This document shows, piece by piece, positions 7,570 to 15,660 of a stretch of DNA of 20,890 bases (the stretch's first letter is position 1; each line of letters starts with the position of its first letter). Source of the DNA: Clostridia bacterium (GTDB lineage Bacteria; Bacillota_A; Clostridia; Oscillospirales; QAKW01); contig JAFQKO010000031.1 in the NCBI GenBank assembly GCA_017396865.1, forward strand, positions 1-20,890. The letters are read 5' to 3'. The notes below the pieces were generated by a model, which did no database searches, was not told the DNA's origin, and saw only the letters and a program-made list of their open reading frames with translations. The translations under genes and the position numbers were made by a program.

Positions 7570-8027
7570 AGGCGCTCTTTAAAAGCTTTGGCTATGCCCT
7601 GCGCGGGATAGGGCGGCAGATCGCCTGTGAACGGAATTTCAGGATCCATTGCGTGGCGGTTCTCACCGTATTGCTCTTTTCGCTGTTTTATGACTTTTCG
7701 GCGATGGAATACGGCCTGCTGATTTTGCAAATGGCGTTTGTGTTGAGCGCCGAGAGCCTCAATTCCGCCATCGAGCAGACCGATGATGCCGTTACGTTGG
7801 AGCAAAATGAGCGCATCCGCCGCGCCAAGGACAGCGCGGCCGCCGCTGTGCTGATCGCTGCCATCGGTGCGGTGGTGTTGGCGGTGCTGCTCTTTTGGGA
7901 TACGGCAGTCTTTGCGCGGATCGCCCGTCACTTTGGTGCGTGGCCGCACCTGTTGGGGCTGATCGCCTATGCAGTTGTCATGTCCATTTTGATACTTTGC
8001 AAAAAAACATATAAAAAGGAACGATAA
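7566..8027 (+). CDS. dgkA: Diacylglycerol/undecaprenol kinase, DgkA family
   Basis: A 153-residue membrane protein with the family signature ESLNSAIEQTDDAV (residues ~62-75) and AKDSAAAAV (86-94), which form the Mg-ATP and lipid site. In Gram-positives this enzyme mainly phosphorylates undecaprenol, feeding lipid carrier back to cell-wall synthesis. Three core helices are visible. The C-terminus is about 30 residues longer than the usual ~120-125 and carries an extra hydrophobic segment (GLIAYAVVMSILILC), so a fourth helix is likely. Its ATG overlaps the ybeY stop. The B. subtilis order dgkA-cdd-era is shortened here: no cytidine deaminase gene follows. Confidence 0.93.
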   Translation: MKALFKSFGYALRGIGRQIACERNFRIHCVAVLTVLLFSLFYDFSAMEYGLLILQMAFVLSAESLNSAIEQTDDAVTLEQNERIRRAKDSAAAAVLIAAIGAVVLAVLLFWDTAVFARIARHFGAWPHLLGLIAYAVVMSILILCKKTYKKER

Positions 8028-8028
8028 A

Positions 8029-8913
8029 ATGTCAACGAAAACAGTATTTGCCACCCTGATGGGGCGGCCAAACGTAGGAAAATCCACTCTGCTGAACCGC
8101 CTGATCGGTGAAAAGATCTCCATCGTTTCTCCCAAACCGCAAACCACCCGTACCCGTATCACCGGGATCCTTACCAAGGATGAGGTGCAGTACGTCTTCT
8201 TGGATACCCCCGGCTTTATTGTGGGTAAAAACGGGCTGGGCAAGCGGATGGAGCAAACGGTCAGCGATACGGTGGATGAAACCGAGATCGCCATCTTTGT
8301 GGCAGAAGCAAAGGCTCCCAACGAGGTGGAAAAGAAGATGCTTGCCCGCTTGGAGCAGATGGGCACTCCCGCCTTCTTGGTGCTGAATAAGGTGGATGCT
8401 ATTCCTAAGGAAAAGATTTTGGCGGCGATTGCCGCCTACACTGCAGAATTTGAATTTGATGCGGTGATCCCCCTGAGCGCAAAAAACGGCGATGGGGTTG
8501 AAATCTTGTTGGACGAGCTCAAAGCCCGTGCCGAGGAGTCTCCCTTCTTCTTCGATGAAGATCAGCTCAGCGACCAAAGCGAGGCGGTCTACGCCTGCGA
8601 GGTGGTGCGGGAAAAGATGCTGTATCTGCTGGGCCAGGAAATTCCCCATGGCGTTGCGCTGGCAGTGGATTCCTTTGAGGAAGAGGAGGGCTTGATCTCC
8701 ATCTACGTGGTGATCTATTGCTCCAAGGATTCCCATAAGGGCATTATCATCGGCAAAAACGGCGCTAAGCTCAAAGAGATCAGCACCAAAGCCCGCGAGG
8801 AGCTGGAGCGGCATTTCGATTGTAAGGTCTATTTGAAATGCTTTGTGAAGGTCAAGCGGGATTGGGAAAATAACGCGGGCCTTTTGGATTCGTTAGGATT
8901 CTCTGCCGAATAA
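8029..8913 (+). CDS. era: GTPase Era, ribosome assembly
   Basis: A 294-residue GTPase starting one base after the dgkA stop, with AAAAGGA (8014-8020) as ribosome site. G motifs are all present: G1 GRPNVGKS (12-19), a switch region with PQTTRTRITG, G3 DTPG (59-62), G4 NKVD (120-123) and G5 SAK (150-152). The C-terminal KH domain has GIIIGKNGAKLKEI (238-251). Era binds the 3' end of 16S rRNA and supports 30S assembly, matching its neighbours ybeY and phoH. Length and motif spacing are normal for the family. Confidence 0.98.
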   Translation: MSTKTVFATLMGRPNVGKSTLLNRLIGEKISIVSPKPQTTRTRITGILTKDEVQYVFLDTPGFIVGKNGLGKRMEQTVSDTVDETEIAIFVAEAKAPNEVEKKMLARLEQMGTPAFLVLNKVDAIPKEKILAAIAAYTAEFEFDAVIPLSAKNGDGVEILLDELKARAEESPFFFDEDQLSDQSEAVYACEVVREKMLYLLGQEIPHGVALAVDSFEEEEGLISIYVVIYCSKDSHKGIIIGKNGAKLKEISTKAREELERHFDCKVYLKCFVKVKRDWENNAGLLDSLGFSAE

Positions 8914-8978
8914 ACCATTAATTGCTATCTCCCTTTTGCCTACTTTCGCGTATACTACCTATGAAGGAGTGAACGCAA

Positions 8979-9125
8979 ATGGACGAAAAGGAAGCATGGA
9001 AAAAATTTGAAGCAACAGGCAGTGTTGAGGCTTATCTGCAATATGCTGCCTGCAAGGAAAGGGAAGCGGGTCATGACGCGCAAAGTCAAGGGCGTGCTTC
9101 TGCGGATCGGTCAAACGATTCGTGA
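8979..9125 (+). CDS. yqzL: YqzL-like small protein between era and recO
   Basis: A 48-residue open frame starting at the ATG at 8979, with a clean AAGGAG (8964-8969) nine bases upstream, better than the site of recO itself. The N-terminus reads MDEKEAWKKFEATGSVEAYL, with the W..F..TG....YL pattern of the YqzL family, which sits between era and recO in many Firmicutes. The function is unknown. The last 53 bases overlap the recO start at 9073 in another frame, so translation of this small gene may deliver ribosomes to recO. The C-terminal ~20 residues are polar and low in complexity, constrained by the overlap. Confidence 0.8.
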   Translation: MDEKEAWKKFEATGSVEAYLQYAACKEREAGHDAQSQGRASADRSNDS

Positions 9126-9783
9126 GGAGCGCGCACTTACCGTTCTCACCGAGGAGCTGGGCTGTGTCACCGTCTATGCCAAGGTGAATAAAAAAATTCA
9201 ATACGACCAGTTCTATTTCGGGGAATGGGTTCTTTACGAAACCGCGGGCGGCAATCACCTGCTTAATTCATTTTCCTTGGAGGAGCCCTTCCATGAGCTG
9301 AAGGAGCAGATCGAGCATACCTTTTTGGCAAGCTATTTTGCTCAGCTTGTGTTGCATTTTTGCAAGGGCGAGCGGCAGGAGCTGGGTGTTTTAATGAAGC
9401 TGCTGCTCAATGGGCTGTATCTGCTGTGTAAGGGTCGATCGCCGATCTTGGTCAAGGCGGTCTTTGAACTGAAAACGATGCAGCTGATGGGCTATTGCCC
9501 AACGCTTGCGTCCTGCGGCCATGAGGGGCGGTATTTTGCGCTGGAGGACGGCGCGATCCTTTGCGATCAATGCGCAATGCCGACCAAAAGCATGCCCATC
9601 ACCGCCACCGTCGCGGCGGCCATGACCCATATTTTAAATCAACCGCCTGCCAAGGCCTATGGCTTTTCCGTTCCCGCCGAGGAGCTTTCCCGCTTGGGAC
9701 GGCTGACCGAGGCCTTTACATTGTATCATCTGGAACTCCGTGCTTCCGCGCTGGAAATGTGGAAAACTGTTTATGAAGGATAA
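9073..9783 (+). CDS. recO: DNA repair protein RecO
   Basis: A 236-residue protein. The frame opens at 9007, but the expected RecO N-terminus (MTRKVKGVLLRIGQTIREE) starts at the ATG at 9073, after GGGAAG (9061-9066). It has an N-terminal OB fold, then a helical domain with a zinc site formed by C142, C148, C164 and C167 (GYCPTLASCGH, CDQC). RecO loads RecA with RecR on SSB-coated single-stranded DNA. It follows era and the yqzL-like gene in the standard Firmicutes order, and its stop lies two bases before mutS2. Confidence 0.93.
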   Translation: MTRKVKGVLLRIGQTIREERALTVLTEELGCVTVYAKVNKKIQYDQFYFGEWVLYETAGGNHLLNSFSLEEPFHELKEQIEHTFLASYFAQLVLHFCKGERQELGVLMKLLLNGLYLLCKGRSPILVKAVFELKTMQLMGYCPTLASCGHEGRYFALEDGAILCDQCAMPTKSMPITATVAAAMTHILNQPPAKAYGFSVPAEELSRLGRLTEAFTLYHLELRASALEMWKTVYEG

Positions 9784-9785
9784 AA

Positions 9786-12164
9786 ATGAGTAACCGAAAT
9801 TTATTTTATTATAAAAAATCGCTGGGTGCGCTGGAATATTTCAAGGTGCTGGAAAAGGCGGCAAGCCGTTGCGTCACCGAGGAGGCAGCCAACCGCCTGC
9901 GGGAGCTGCTCCCGCTTTTTGACGCCCCCTGCGCGCAGGTGCAGATCGATCAGACCGCGGCGGCCATGCACCTTTTGGAGCGCAGTCCCCGCTTTCCGCT
10001 GAATCGGCTGAGCGAAAATCTGCCGCTCTACATAAGTAAGGCGGAAAAGGGGATCACCCTCGGCGCCATCGAATTGATGGCGGCGGGCTCTCTTTTGAAA
10101 ACAGGAAGGGATCTGCGCCGTTACTACAGCGATCAGAATATCGATACCCCCTCGCTGGATCTGTTTTTTGAGCAGCTTTATGAGGATCAGCCCCTCTATG
10201 AGCGGATCGACCGTACCTTTATCACCGAGGAACTGATCGCCGACGATGCTTCGCCTGCGCTGGCCTCCATCCGCCGTAAGATCGCTTCCACCGCAGGAGA
10301 GATCAAAAGCCGCTTAGAGCAGTATATCCGTACCCCCGAGGTGGCCAAGTCCCTGCAAGAGCCGATCGTCACCCTGCGCTATGATCGCTACGTGGTCCCC
10401 GTCCGTGCCGATAATCGCGGCGAGGTCAAGGGTCTTTTGCATGATACCTCCAATAGCGGCGGAACGTTGTTTATCGAGCCGTTTTTCGTGGTGGAGGGCA
10501 ATAATAAGATCCGCAAGCTGGAGGCGGAGGAAAAGGCAGAAATTGCCAAGATCATGGAAGAGCTGACCCAAAAGGTCACCGAGATCGCCGCCCCTCTGCG
10601 CACCTCCTATCGGGCGATCGTTGCGCTGGATATGGTGTTCGCCAAGGCAAAATATGCAGGGGATCAGAATTGCGTTCCGCCTACCTTAACAAAGAATAAG
10701 ACCATCGAGATCCGCGGTGCCCGCCATCCGATGATCTCTAAAGAGCAGATGGTGCCGTTGGATATTTGCATGGGAAACGGTATTGATACCGTGGTCATCA
10801 CCGGCCCGAATACAGGTGGTAAAACGGTGTTTTTAAAAACCCTCGGCCTGCTCACCCTGATGGCAAAGGCGGGATTTTTGGTGCCTGCCTTGGAGGCCAA
10901 GCTGTATATCTTCGATCGGGTGTATGCCGATATCGGCGATGAGCAGTCCATCGAGCAATCTCTTTCTACTTTTTCGTCCCATTTGAAAAATATTCGGAAT
11001 ATCATGCAGCATAGTGATGCCGAAAGTCTGGTGCTGTTTGATGAGCTGGGCAACGGGACCGACCCCGTGGAGGGTGCGGCGCTGGCCGTCTCGGTGATCG
11101 AGCGGCTGCGGAAGGGCGGCTCCTACGTGGCGGCCACCACCCATTACAGTGAGCTCAAGACCTATGCGCTCTCCCACGACGGGGTGCAGAATGCGTCCTT
11201 TGCCTTTAATCTGGAAACCTTAAGCCCCACCTATCGGCTGCAGCCGGGCATCCCCGGTAAATCCTATGCCTTTGAGATCTCCCGCCATTTGGGCCTGCCC
11301 GACGACGTCATTAAGGATGCGGAAGGGCGGGTCGGTGAGAGCGACCGTCGGCTGGAAAAGGTCATCGACCGCCTCCAGCAGGAGATGAACCAATATCAAG
11401 ATAAAATCAGCGCCCTCAGCGAAGAGCGGCTCGCCTTGAAAAAGGAGCGGGACGCGCTGGCCGAGGAACGTAAAAAACTGCTGGCGGGGGCCGACCGTGA
11501 GGTGGCAGACGCGCAGCGTAAGGCACGGATGACGGTGGAAAACGCTCGCCGCCAGGCCGATGCTTTTATGAAACAGTTGAAGGAGAAGCAGGAGCTGCTC
11601 GATAAGGCCACCGCACAGGCGTTGCGCAGCGGTGTGAAAAGCGGTTCGTCCAAGCTGCTCGACCATGTCGGCGGTGAAGCGGCCGTATCGCGAACGGGCG
11701 ATCAGATCCAAGGCGAGATCAAGGTTGGAATGCGGGTATTCGTCGGTAAGATGAATAAACACGGCACCATCCTTGCCATCCTTGGCGAGCAGGTGCAGGT
11801 CGATTGCGGCGGGATCCGCCTGAAGATCAGCAAAAAAGAACTGTTCGCTCCCAAAGAGGAGGAAAAGAAGGCGGCCAAAACTTCGGTTCGGGTGCAAAGA
11901 ATGGAAGCCCATTCCATGGCACGCTCCGAGCTGGATCTGCGGGGTGAAACCATCCTTGATGCCGAGGAAAAGATCGATCTCTTCCTCGATACCGCCCTGC
12001 TGGATCACCTTCACTCGGTCTCCATCATCCACGGTAAGGGCACCGGCGCACTGCGCGCAGGGGTGCATCAATATTTGCGTACCCACCCGCTGGTGAAATC
12101 CTTCCGCCTCGGCGCCTATGGCGAGGGCGATAGCGGCATCACCGTCGTGGAACTCAAAGACTAA
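9786..12164 (+). CDS. mutS2: MutS2 family ATPase/endonuclease with Smr domain
   Basis: A 792-residue protein of typical MutS2 length. The core and clamp regions come first, then the ATPase: Walker A GPNTGGKT (340-347), STFSSHL (394-400), Walker B LVLFDELGNGTDP (415-427) and TTHYSELK (451-458). Residues ~520-630 form a charged coiled coil. A KOW-like beta segment follows (~655-705). The C-terminal Smr domain (~715-792) has LDLRGET and IIHGKGTGALR. MutS2 lacks the mismatch-binding domain of MutS; it is linked to suppression of recombination and, in B. subtilis, to rescue of collided ribosomes. It is the last gene of the operon. Confidence 0.97.
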   Translation: MSNRNLFYYKKSLGALEYFKVLEKAASRCVTEEAANRLRELLPLFDAPCAQVQIDQTAAAMHLLERSPRFPLNRLSENLPLYISKAEKGITLGAIELMAAGSLLKTGRDLRRYYSDQNIDTPSLDLFFEQLYEDQPLYERIDRTFITEELIADDASPALASIRRKIASTAGEIKSRLEQYIRTPEVAKSLQEPIVTLRYDRYVVPVRADNRGEVKGLLHDTSNSGGTLFIEPFFVVEGNNKIRKLEAEEKAEIAKIMEELTQKVTEIAAPLRTSYRAIVALDMVFAKAKYAGDQNCVPPTLTKNKTIEIRGARHPMISKEQMVPLDICMGNGIDTVVITGPNTGGKTVFLKTLGLLTLMAKAGFLVPALEAKLYIFDRVYADIGDEQSIEQSLSTFSSHLKNIRNIMQHSDAESLVLFDELGNGTDPVEGAALAVSVIERLRKGGSYVAATTHYSELKTYALSHDGVQNASFAFNLETLSPTYRLQPGIPGKSYAFEISRHLGLPDDVIKDAEGRVGESDRRLEKVIDRLQQEMNQYQDKISALSEERLALKKERDALAEERKKLLAGADREVADAQRKARMTVENARRQADAFMKQLKEKQELLDKATAQALRSGVKSGSSKLLDHVGGEAAVSRTGDQIQGEIKVGMRVFVGKMNKHGTILAILGEQVQVDCGGIRLKISKKELFAPKEEEKKAAKTSVRVQRMEAHSMARSELDLRGETILDAEEKIDLFLDTALLDHLHSVSIIHGKGTGALRAGVHQYLRTHPLVKSFRLGAYGEGDSGITVVELKD

Positions 12165-12171
12165 AACATAC

Positions 12172-12195
12172 CCCCGCAAGGCAATCCTTGCGGGG
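12172..12195 (+). terminator. Hairpin after mutS2, probable terminator
   Basis: A perfect 10-bp GC-rich stem (12172-12181 with 12186-12195) with a CAAT loop begins eight bases after the mutS2 stop. Only two T bases follow directly, so termination may be incomplete. Confidence 0.7.
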
Positions 12196-12218
12196 TTCGA
12201 TATATTCGCGCCCTTCTC

Positions 12219-12247
12219 TTGACGAACGGTGTCAAAATTGCTATAAT
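12219..12247 (+). promoter_or_regulatory. Sigma-A-type promoter of the TIR-cyclophilin gene
   Basis: TTGACG (12219-12224), a 17-base spacer and a perfect TATAAT (12242-12247) with an extended TG element at 12239-12240. The predicted start near 12254 leaves a ~46-base leader with GGAGG at 12290-12294. It is the closest match to consensus that I found in the window. Confidence 0.88.
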
Positions 12248-12299
12248 TGTTGCGGTTTCAAAATACGTCAAGCTTCGAGTATGAGGTACGGAGGAAAAA

Positions 12300-14306
12300 A
12301 TGGCAGTTTGTAGATGTAAAATGTGCGGCGGTGCATTGGAAGCCGCCGAAGGAAAAACATATATTTTTTGCGCCTATTGCGGTACGCAGCAAACCTTGCC
12401 GCGGTTGGATGATGAGCACCGTGCCAATCTGTATGATCGCGCCAATCATTTTCGCCGTAATAACGAGTTCGATAAAGCGATGGGGATCTATGAGCAGATT
12501 CTGAACGAGGATACCACCGATGCCGAGGCCTATTGGTCGCTGGTGCTCTGCCGCTACGGCATTGAATATGTGGAGGATCCCGCAACGCGTAAGCGTATTC
12601 CTACCGTAAACCGTGCGCAGTATACCTCCGTTTACGACGATGATAACTATAAGTCTGCCTTGGCCTGTGCCGATGTTTTCCAAAAGCCGATCTATGAAGA
12701 GGAAGCGGCGCAGATCAATGAAATTCAAAAGGGGATTTTGGCCATTTCCCAAAAGGAAGAGCCCTTCGACGTTTTTATTTGCTATAAGGAAACCGACGCC
12801 AACGGCCGCCGTACGCCCGACAGCGTTTTGGCAAACGACCTGTACCATCAGCTGACGCAGGAAGGCTTTAAGGTGTTCTTTTCCCGCATCACGCTGGAGG
12901 ATAAGCTGGGCACCGCCTATGAGCCGTATATTTTTGCGGCGCTGAATAGCGCCAAGGTGATGGTCGTTCTCGGCACCAAGCCGGAGTATTTTAATGCTGT
13001 TTGGGTGAAGAACGAGTGGAGCCGTTATCTGGCTTTGATTAAGCAGGGTCAGCAAAAGATCTTGATCCCCGCCTATAAAGATATGGATCCCTATGATCTG
13101 CCGGAGGAGTTTTCCCATTTGCAGGCGCAGGATATGAGCAAGCTCGGCTTTATGCAGGATCTGATCCGCGGCATCCGAAAGCTGGCGCAGCCCGCCGTGT
13201 CCGACGGAAATTCAAAGGAGAGCGCCGAGGAAAATACCGCAACCGCGCCGCTGCTCAGGCGTGCCTTTCTCTTCCTGGAGGATGAGGATTGGGATCGGGC
13301 GGATGAATATTGCGAGAAGGTGCTGGATATCGATCCCGAATGTGCAGAGGCATACCTTGGTAAGCTGATGGCAGAATTGGGCGTACCCGATCGGAAATCG
13401 CTGAAGGATCTGCGGAAGCCCTTTGATCAGGAAAGCAATTACAAAAAGATCATCCGTTTCGGCGATGAGCAATTGAAACAAGAGCTGCAAGGCTACGTTG
13501 CGTACATCAAAGAAGGCGGCGAGGCAGAGACGTATACCGTCTCTTGCTCCATCTGCGGCCATCATTTTGAAGTAGATGCTCAAACGGTCGAATTGGGTCA
13601 GGCGGTATGCCCGCACTGCGGGGAGGAGTTGGAGTTTGAGTCCGAGGATGATGCATTCAATGACGATTCCGATTACGTGATCGTCTGCCCAAGCTGCAAT
13701 CATGAGTTCTCTCTGGATGCCGAGGCGGCTGCAACGGGTGAAGCCGTATGCCCCAATTGCGAGCAGGAGCTTGAGTTTGATATTGCTGTTTCTGAAAATA
13801 ATACCATTTACTATGCGCGAATTGAAATCGAACGCTATGGCAATATCATGCTGCAACTGGACACCGAAGCTGCTCCGATTACGGTAGAGAATTTTGTCGA
13901 TCTTGCAGAGAGCGGCTTTTATAACGGCCTCACCTTCCATCGGATTATGAAGGGCTTTATGATCCAGGGCGGTGACCCGCTGGGCAACGGTACCGGCGGC
14001 TCCAAAAAGAGTATTGTCGGTGAATTTGCGGAGAACGGATATGATAACGATATTTCCCACGTGCGCGGTGTTATTTCCATGGCACGCTCCGCTAAGCCCG
14101 ATAGCGCAAGCTCGCAGTTCTTTATTGTCCATGAGGATTCCACCTTCTTGGACGGGAAATATGCCGCTTTCGGCTGGGTGACCAAGGGTATGGAGGTTGT
14201 GGATGCTATCTGCGATGCCGCCAAGCCTATTGATAATAACGGCACCGTTCAGCCGATCGATCAGCCGAGAATTCAAAAGATCAAGATCTTTCGATATAAC
14301 GCCTGA
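12300..14306 (+). CDS. Zinc-ribbon / TPR / TIR / zinc-ribbon / cyclophilin fusion protein
   Basis: A 668-residue uninterrupted frame; the ATG follows GGAGG by five bases. Residues 1-35 are a zinc ribbon (C6, C9, C24, C27) and ~40-85 TPR-like helices (NNEFDKAMGIYEQIL). A TIR domain spans ~154-295: FDVFICYKETD, the RITLEDKLG loop and AVWVKNEWSRYL. E239 aligns with the catalytic Glu of NAD-cleaving TIRs. A second TPR-like part (~320-400) precedes two ribbons (C416/C419/C437/C440 and C463/C466/C484/C487). Residues ~503-667 are a cyclophilin with FHRIMKGFMIQGGDP (R548, F553, Q556) and SSQFFIV; the CypA Trp and His positions are F617 and Y621, as is common in bacteria. The protein has no signal peptide or membrane segment. 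The N-terminal ribbon-TPR-TIR part is common in gut Firmicutes; the cyclophilin fusion is unusual. Function unknown: NAD hydrolysis, protein folding or signalling are all inference. Confidence 0.93.
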   Translation: MAVCRCKMCGGALEAAEGKTYIFCAYCGTQQTLPRLDDEHRANLYDRANHFRRNNEFDKAMGIYEQILNEDTTDAEAYWSLVLCRYGIEYVEDPATRKRIPTVNRAQYTSVYDDDNYKSALACADVFQKPIYEEEAAQINEIQKGILAISQKEEPFDVFICYKETDANGRRTPDSVLANDLYHQLTQEGFKVFFSRITLEDKLGTAYEPYIFAALNSAKVMVVLGTKPEYFNAVWVKNEWSRYLALIKQGQQKILIPAYKDMDPYDLPEEFSHLQAQDMSKLGFMQDLIRGIRKLAQPAVSDGNSKESAEENTATAPLLRRAFLFLEDEDWDRADEYCEKVLDIDPECAEAYLGKLMAELGVPDRKSLKDLRKPFDQESNYKKIIRFGDEQLKQELQGYVAYIKEGGEAETYTVSCSICGHHFEVDAQTVELGQAVCPHCGEELEFESEDDAFNDDSDYVIVCPSCNHEFSLDAEAAATGEAVCPNCEQELEFDIAVSENNTIYYARIEIERYGNIMLQLDTEAAPITVENFVDLAESGFYNGLTFHRIMKGFMIQGGDPLGNGTGGSKKSIVGEFAENGYDNDISHVRGVISMARSAKPDSASSQFFIVHEDSTFLDGKYAAFGWVTKGMEVVDAICDAAKPIDNNGTVQPIDQPRIQKIKIFRYNA

Positions 14307-14311
14307 CTAAA

Positions 14312-14341
14312 AAAGCGCTTCGATTTGCATCGAAGCGCTTT
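14312..14341. terminator. Bidirectional terminator between convergent genes
   Basis: A perfect 13-bp stem (14312-14324 with 14329-14341) and TTGC loop begins six bases after the TIR-cyclophilin stop and ends five bases before the stop of the AI-2E gene. A T-rich tract follows on each strand, so it should serve both genes. Confidence 0.9.
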
Positions 14342-14345
14342 GCTT

Positions 14346-15551
14346 TTATTCATCGGAATCTTCAATGATTTCCCGATCAGCGGGGGTGGCATAGTCGGCG
14401 GTTTTGTGGGATTTACCCTGCCGACGCAGCGAATTGTTGACCGCCGCGGTGATGAAATAATAGATCACGGCAAAGATGGGTACGCCCAGCAGCATGCCGA
14501 GGAACCCAAAAAGTCCGCCGAAAAGGAAGAGGGCAAAGATGATCCACAGCGCCGAAAGCCCAACCTGCTTGCTTTGGATCTTGGGGCCGATGATGTTGCC
14601 GTCGATCTGCTCGAAAACGAGGATAAAGATCAGATACGGAATCAGCAGAATCGGCTTGGCAAAAAGGATAATCAACGCAGGCGGGATCGCACCGATCCAG
14701 GAACCGAAATAGGGAATGGTGTTGCAAAGGCCGATGATGATGGCGCAGAGCAGGGCGTAGGGAACGCCCATAATCAGGAAAACAAGGTAAGAGAGCACCG
14801 ATACGATCAGCGAATCCAAAAGCCGCCCGATCATGTAGCTTTGGGTCTTTTCGTGGGTGATCTGCCCGATCCGCAGGATCTGCTCATAGCGTTCCTCTCT
14901 GCGGCAGAGGGAGCGAATCACCTTTTTTGCCTGCGCGATCAGCCGCTCCTTTTCGTGCAGCATATAAACCGAAATGATCAGGCCAACCAGCGTGTTGATC
15001 AGGTACCCGCCCAGCGCAAGGGTGAAGTTGGCCAGCTTGGGAAGAATGTTGCTCAGATAGCCGGAAAAGGAGTGGAATACCTGCTCCATCCCCAATCGGA
15101 TTTCGTCGGAATAGCGGTTGTAAAGCTGTTCGATCTGCGGGCGGTCGTCGATGAAGCCCGTAACGTTTTTGCTCAGAGAATCGTAATAGGCGGGGATCTC
15201 GTTCACTAGCCGCGTCATGCTGTTGATCACCCGCGGCAGCAGATAGATCAACGCGCCCACAACGACCAGCAGAAAGAGAACGAAGGTGATCAGCAATGCA
15301 AGATTGCGCCGCCGCTGCGGCTTTTTAATGCCCTTCAACGCCCGCTCCTCCCAAAATCGCATGATGGGGTTCAAAAGATAAGCGATGGCAAATCCGATGT
15401 AAAAGGGTGCCAGCAGCCCTAAGATGAACTTCGCACCTGCCCAGATCTGGGCGATGTGCAGCAGCAATGCGATGAAAATCGCACTCGCAGCTATCACCAA
15501 AAAGGCGAGAAGCCCCCATCGGCGCTGTTCCTTTGTGAATTTTTCTCTCAT
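14346..15551 (-). CDS. AI-2E family transporter (YtvI/TqsA-like membrane protein)
   Basis: A 401-residue membrane protein with about eight helices and an extracytoplasmic helical loop (~105-170), the AI-2E/YdiK superfamily layout. Signature segments are FYIGFAIAYLLNPI, GLCNTIPYFGSWIGAIPP and DGNIIGPKIQSKQVGLSALW. GAGAGG lies six bases upstream of the ATG on the minus strand. The family name comes from AI-2 export by E. coli TqsA; many members have other or unknown substrates, including Na+/H+ exchange, so no substrate is assigned. The C-terminal ~30 residues are charged and cytoplasmic. It is transcribed alone. Confidence 0.92.
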   Translation of the reverse strand: MREKFTKEQRRWGLLAFLVIAASAIFIALLLHIAQIWAGAKFILGLLAPFYIGFAIAYLLNPIMRFWEERALKGIKKPQRRRNLALLITFVLFLLVVVGALIYLLPRVINSMTRLVNEIPAYYDSLSKNVTGFIDDRPQIEQLYNRYSDEIRLGMEQVFHSFSGYLSNILPKLANFTLALGGYLINTLVGLIISVYMLHEKERLIAQAKKVIRSLCRREERYEQILRIGQITHEKTQSYMIGRLLDSLIVSVLSYLVFLIMGVPYALLCAIIIGLCNTIPYFGSWIGAIPPALIILFAKPILLIPYLIFILVFEQIDGNIIGPKIQSKQVGLSALWIIFALFLFGGLFGFLGMLLGVPIFAVIYYFITAAVNNSLRRQGKSHKTADYATPADREIIEDSDE

Positions 15552-15581
15552 AGTATACCTCTCAAATCAATCACTTTTAAT

Positions 15582-15610
15582 ATTATACACGATATTTCTT
15601 GAATTTACAA
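15582..15610 (-). promoter_or_regulatory. Promoter of the AI-2E transporter gene
   Basis: On the minus strand, TTGTAA (15610-15605), a 17-base spacer and a perfect TATAAT (15587-15582), about 30 bases before the start codon. Its -35 box directly abuts that of the divergent promoter. Confidence 0.75.
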
Positions 15611-15627
15611 TCATTCTTTGCTATACT
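15599..15627 (+). promoter_or_regulatory. Promoter of the yqeG operon
   Basis: TTGAAT (15599-15604), a 17-base spacer and TATACT (15622-15627) with an extended TG at 15619-15620. The -35 box touches that of the opposing promoter. Confidence 0.8.
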
Positions 15628-15660
15628 TAAATTAAATTAATTAGAAGGAGCAATATAATC

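Noticed and set aside
8928..8956. TATACT (8951-8956) as an internal promoter before the yqzL-like gene
   Set aside because: No acceptable -35 box lies 16-18 bases upstream; the nearest TTGCTA is 23 bases away.
12300..14306. TIR gene as part of a classical anti-phage operon (Thoeris-like or SEFIR-type)
   Set aside because: No partner gene such as ThsA, no mobile elements and no other defence genes nearby; it is flanked by mutS2 and an AI-2E transporter with its own promoter and terminator.
14325..15209. Plus-strand frame of 294 codons opposite the AI-2E transporter gene
   Set aside because: Composition is an antisense shadow of a membrane protein gene (charged, repetitive), and the minus-strand gene has the family motifs, promoter and ribosome site.
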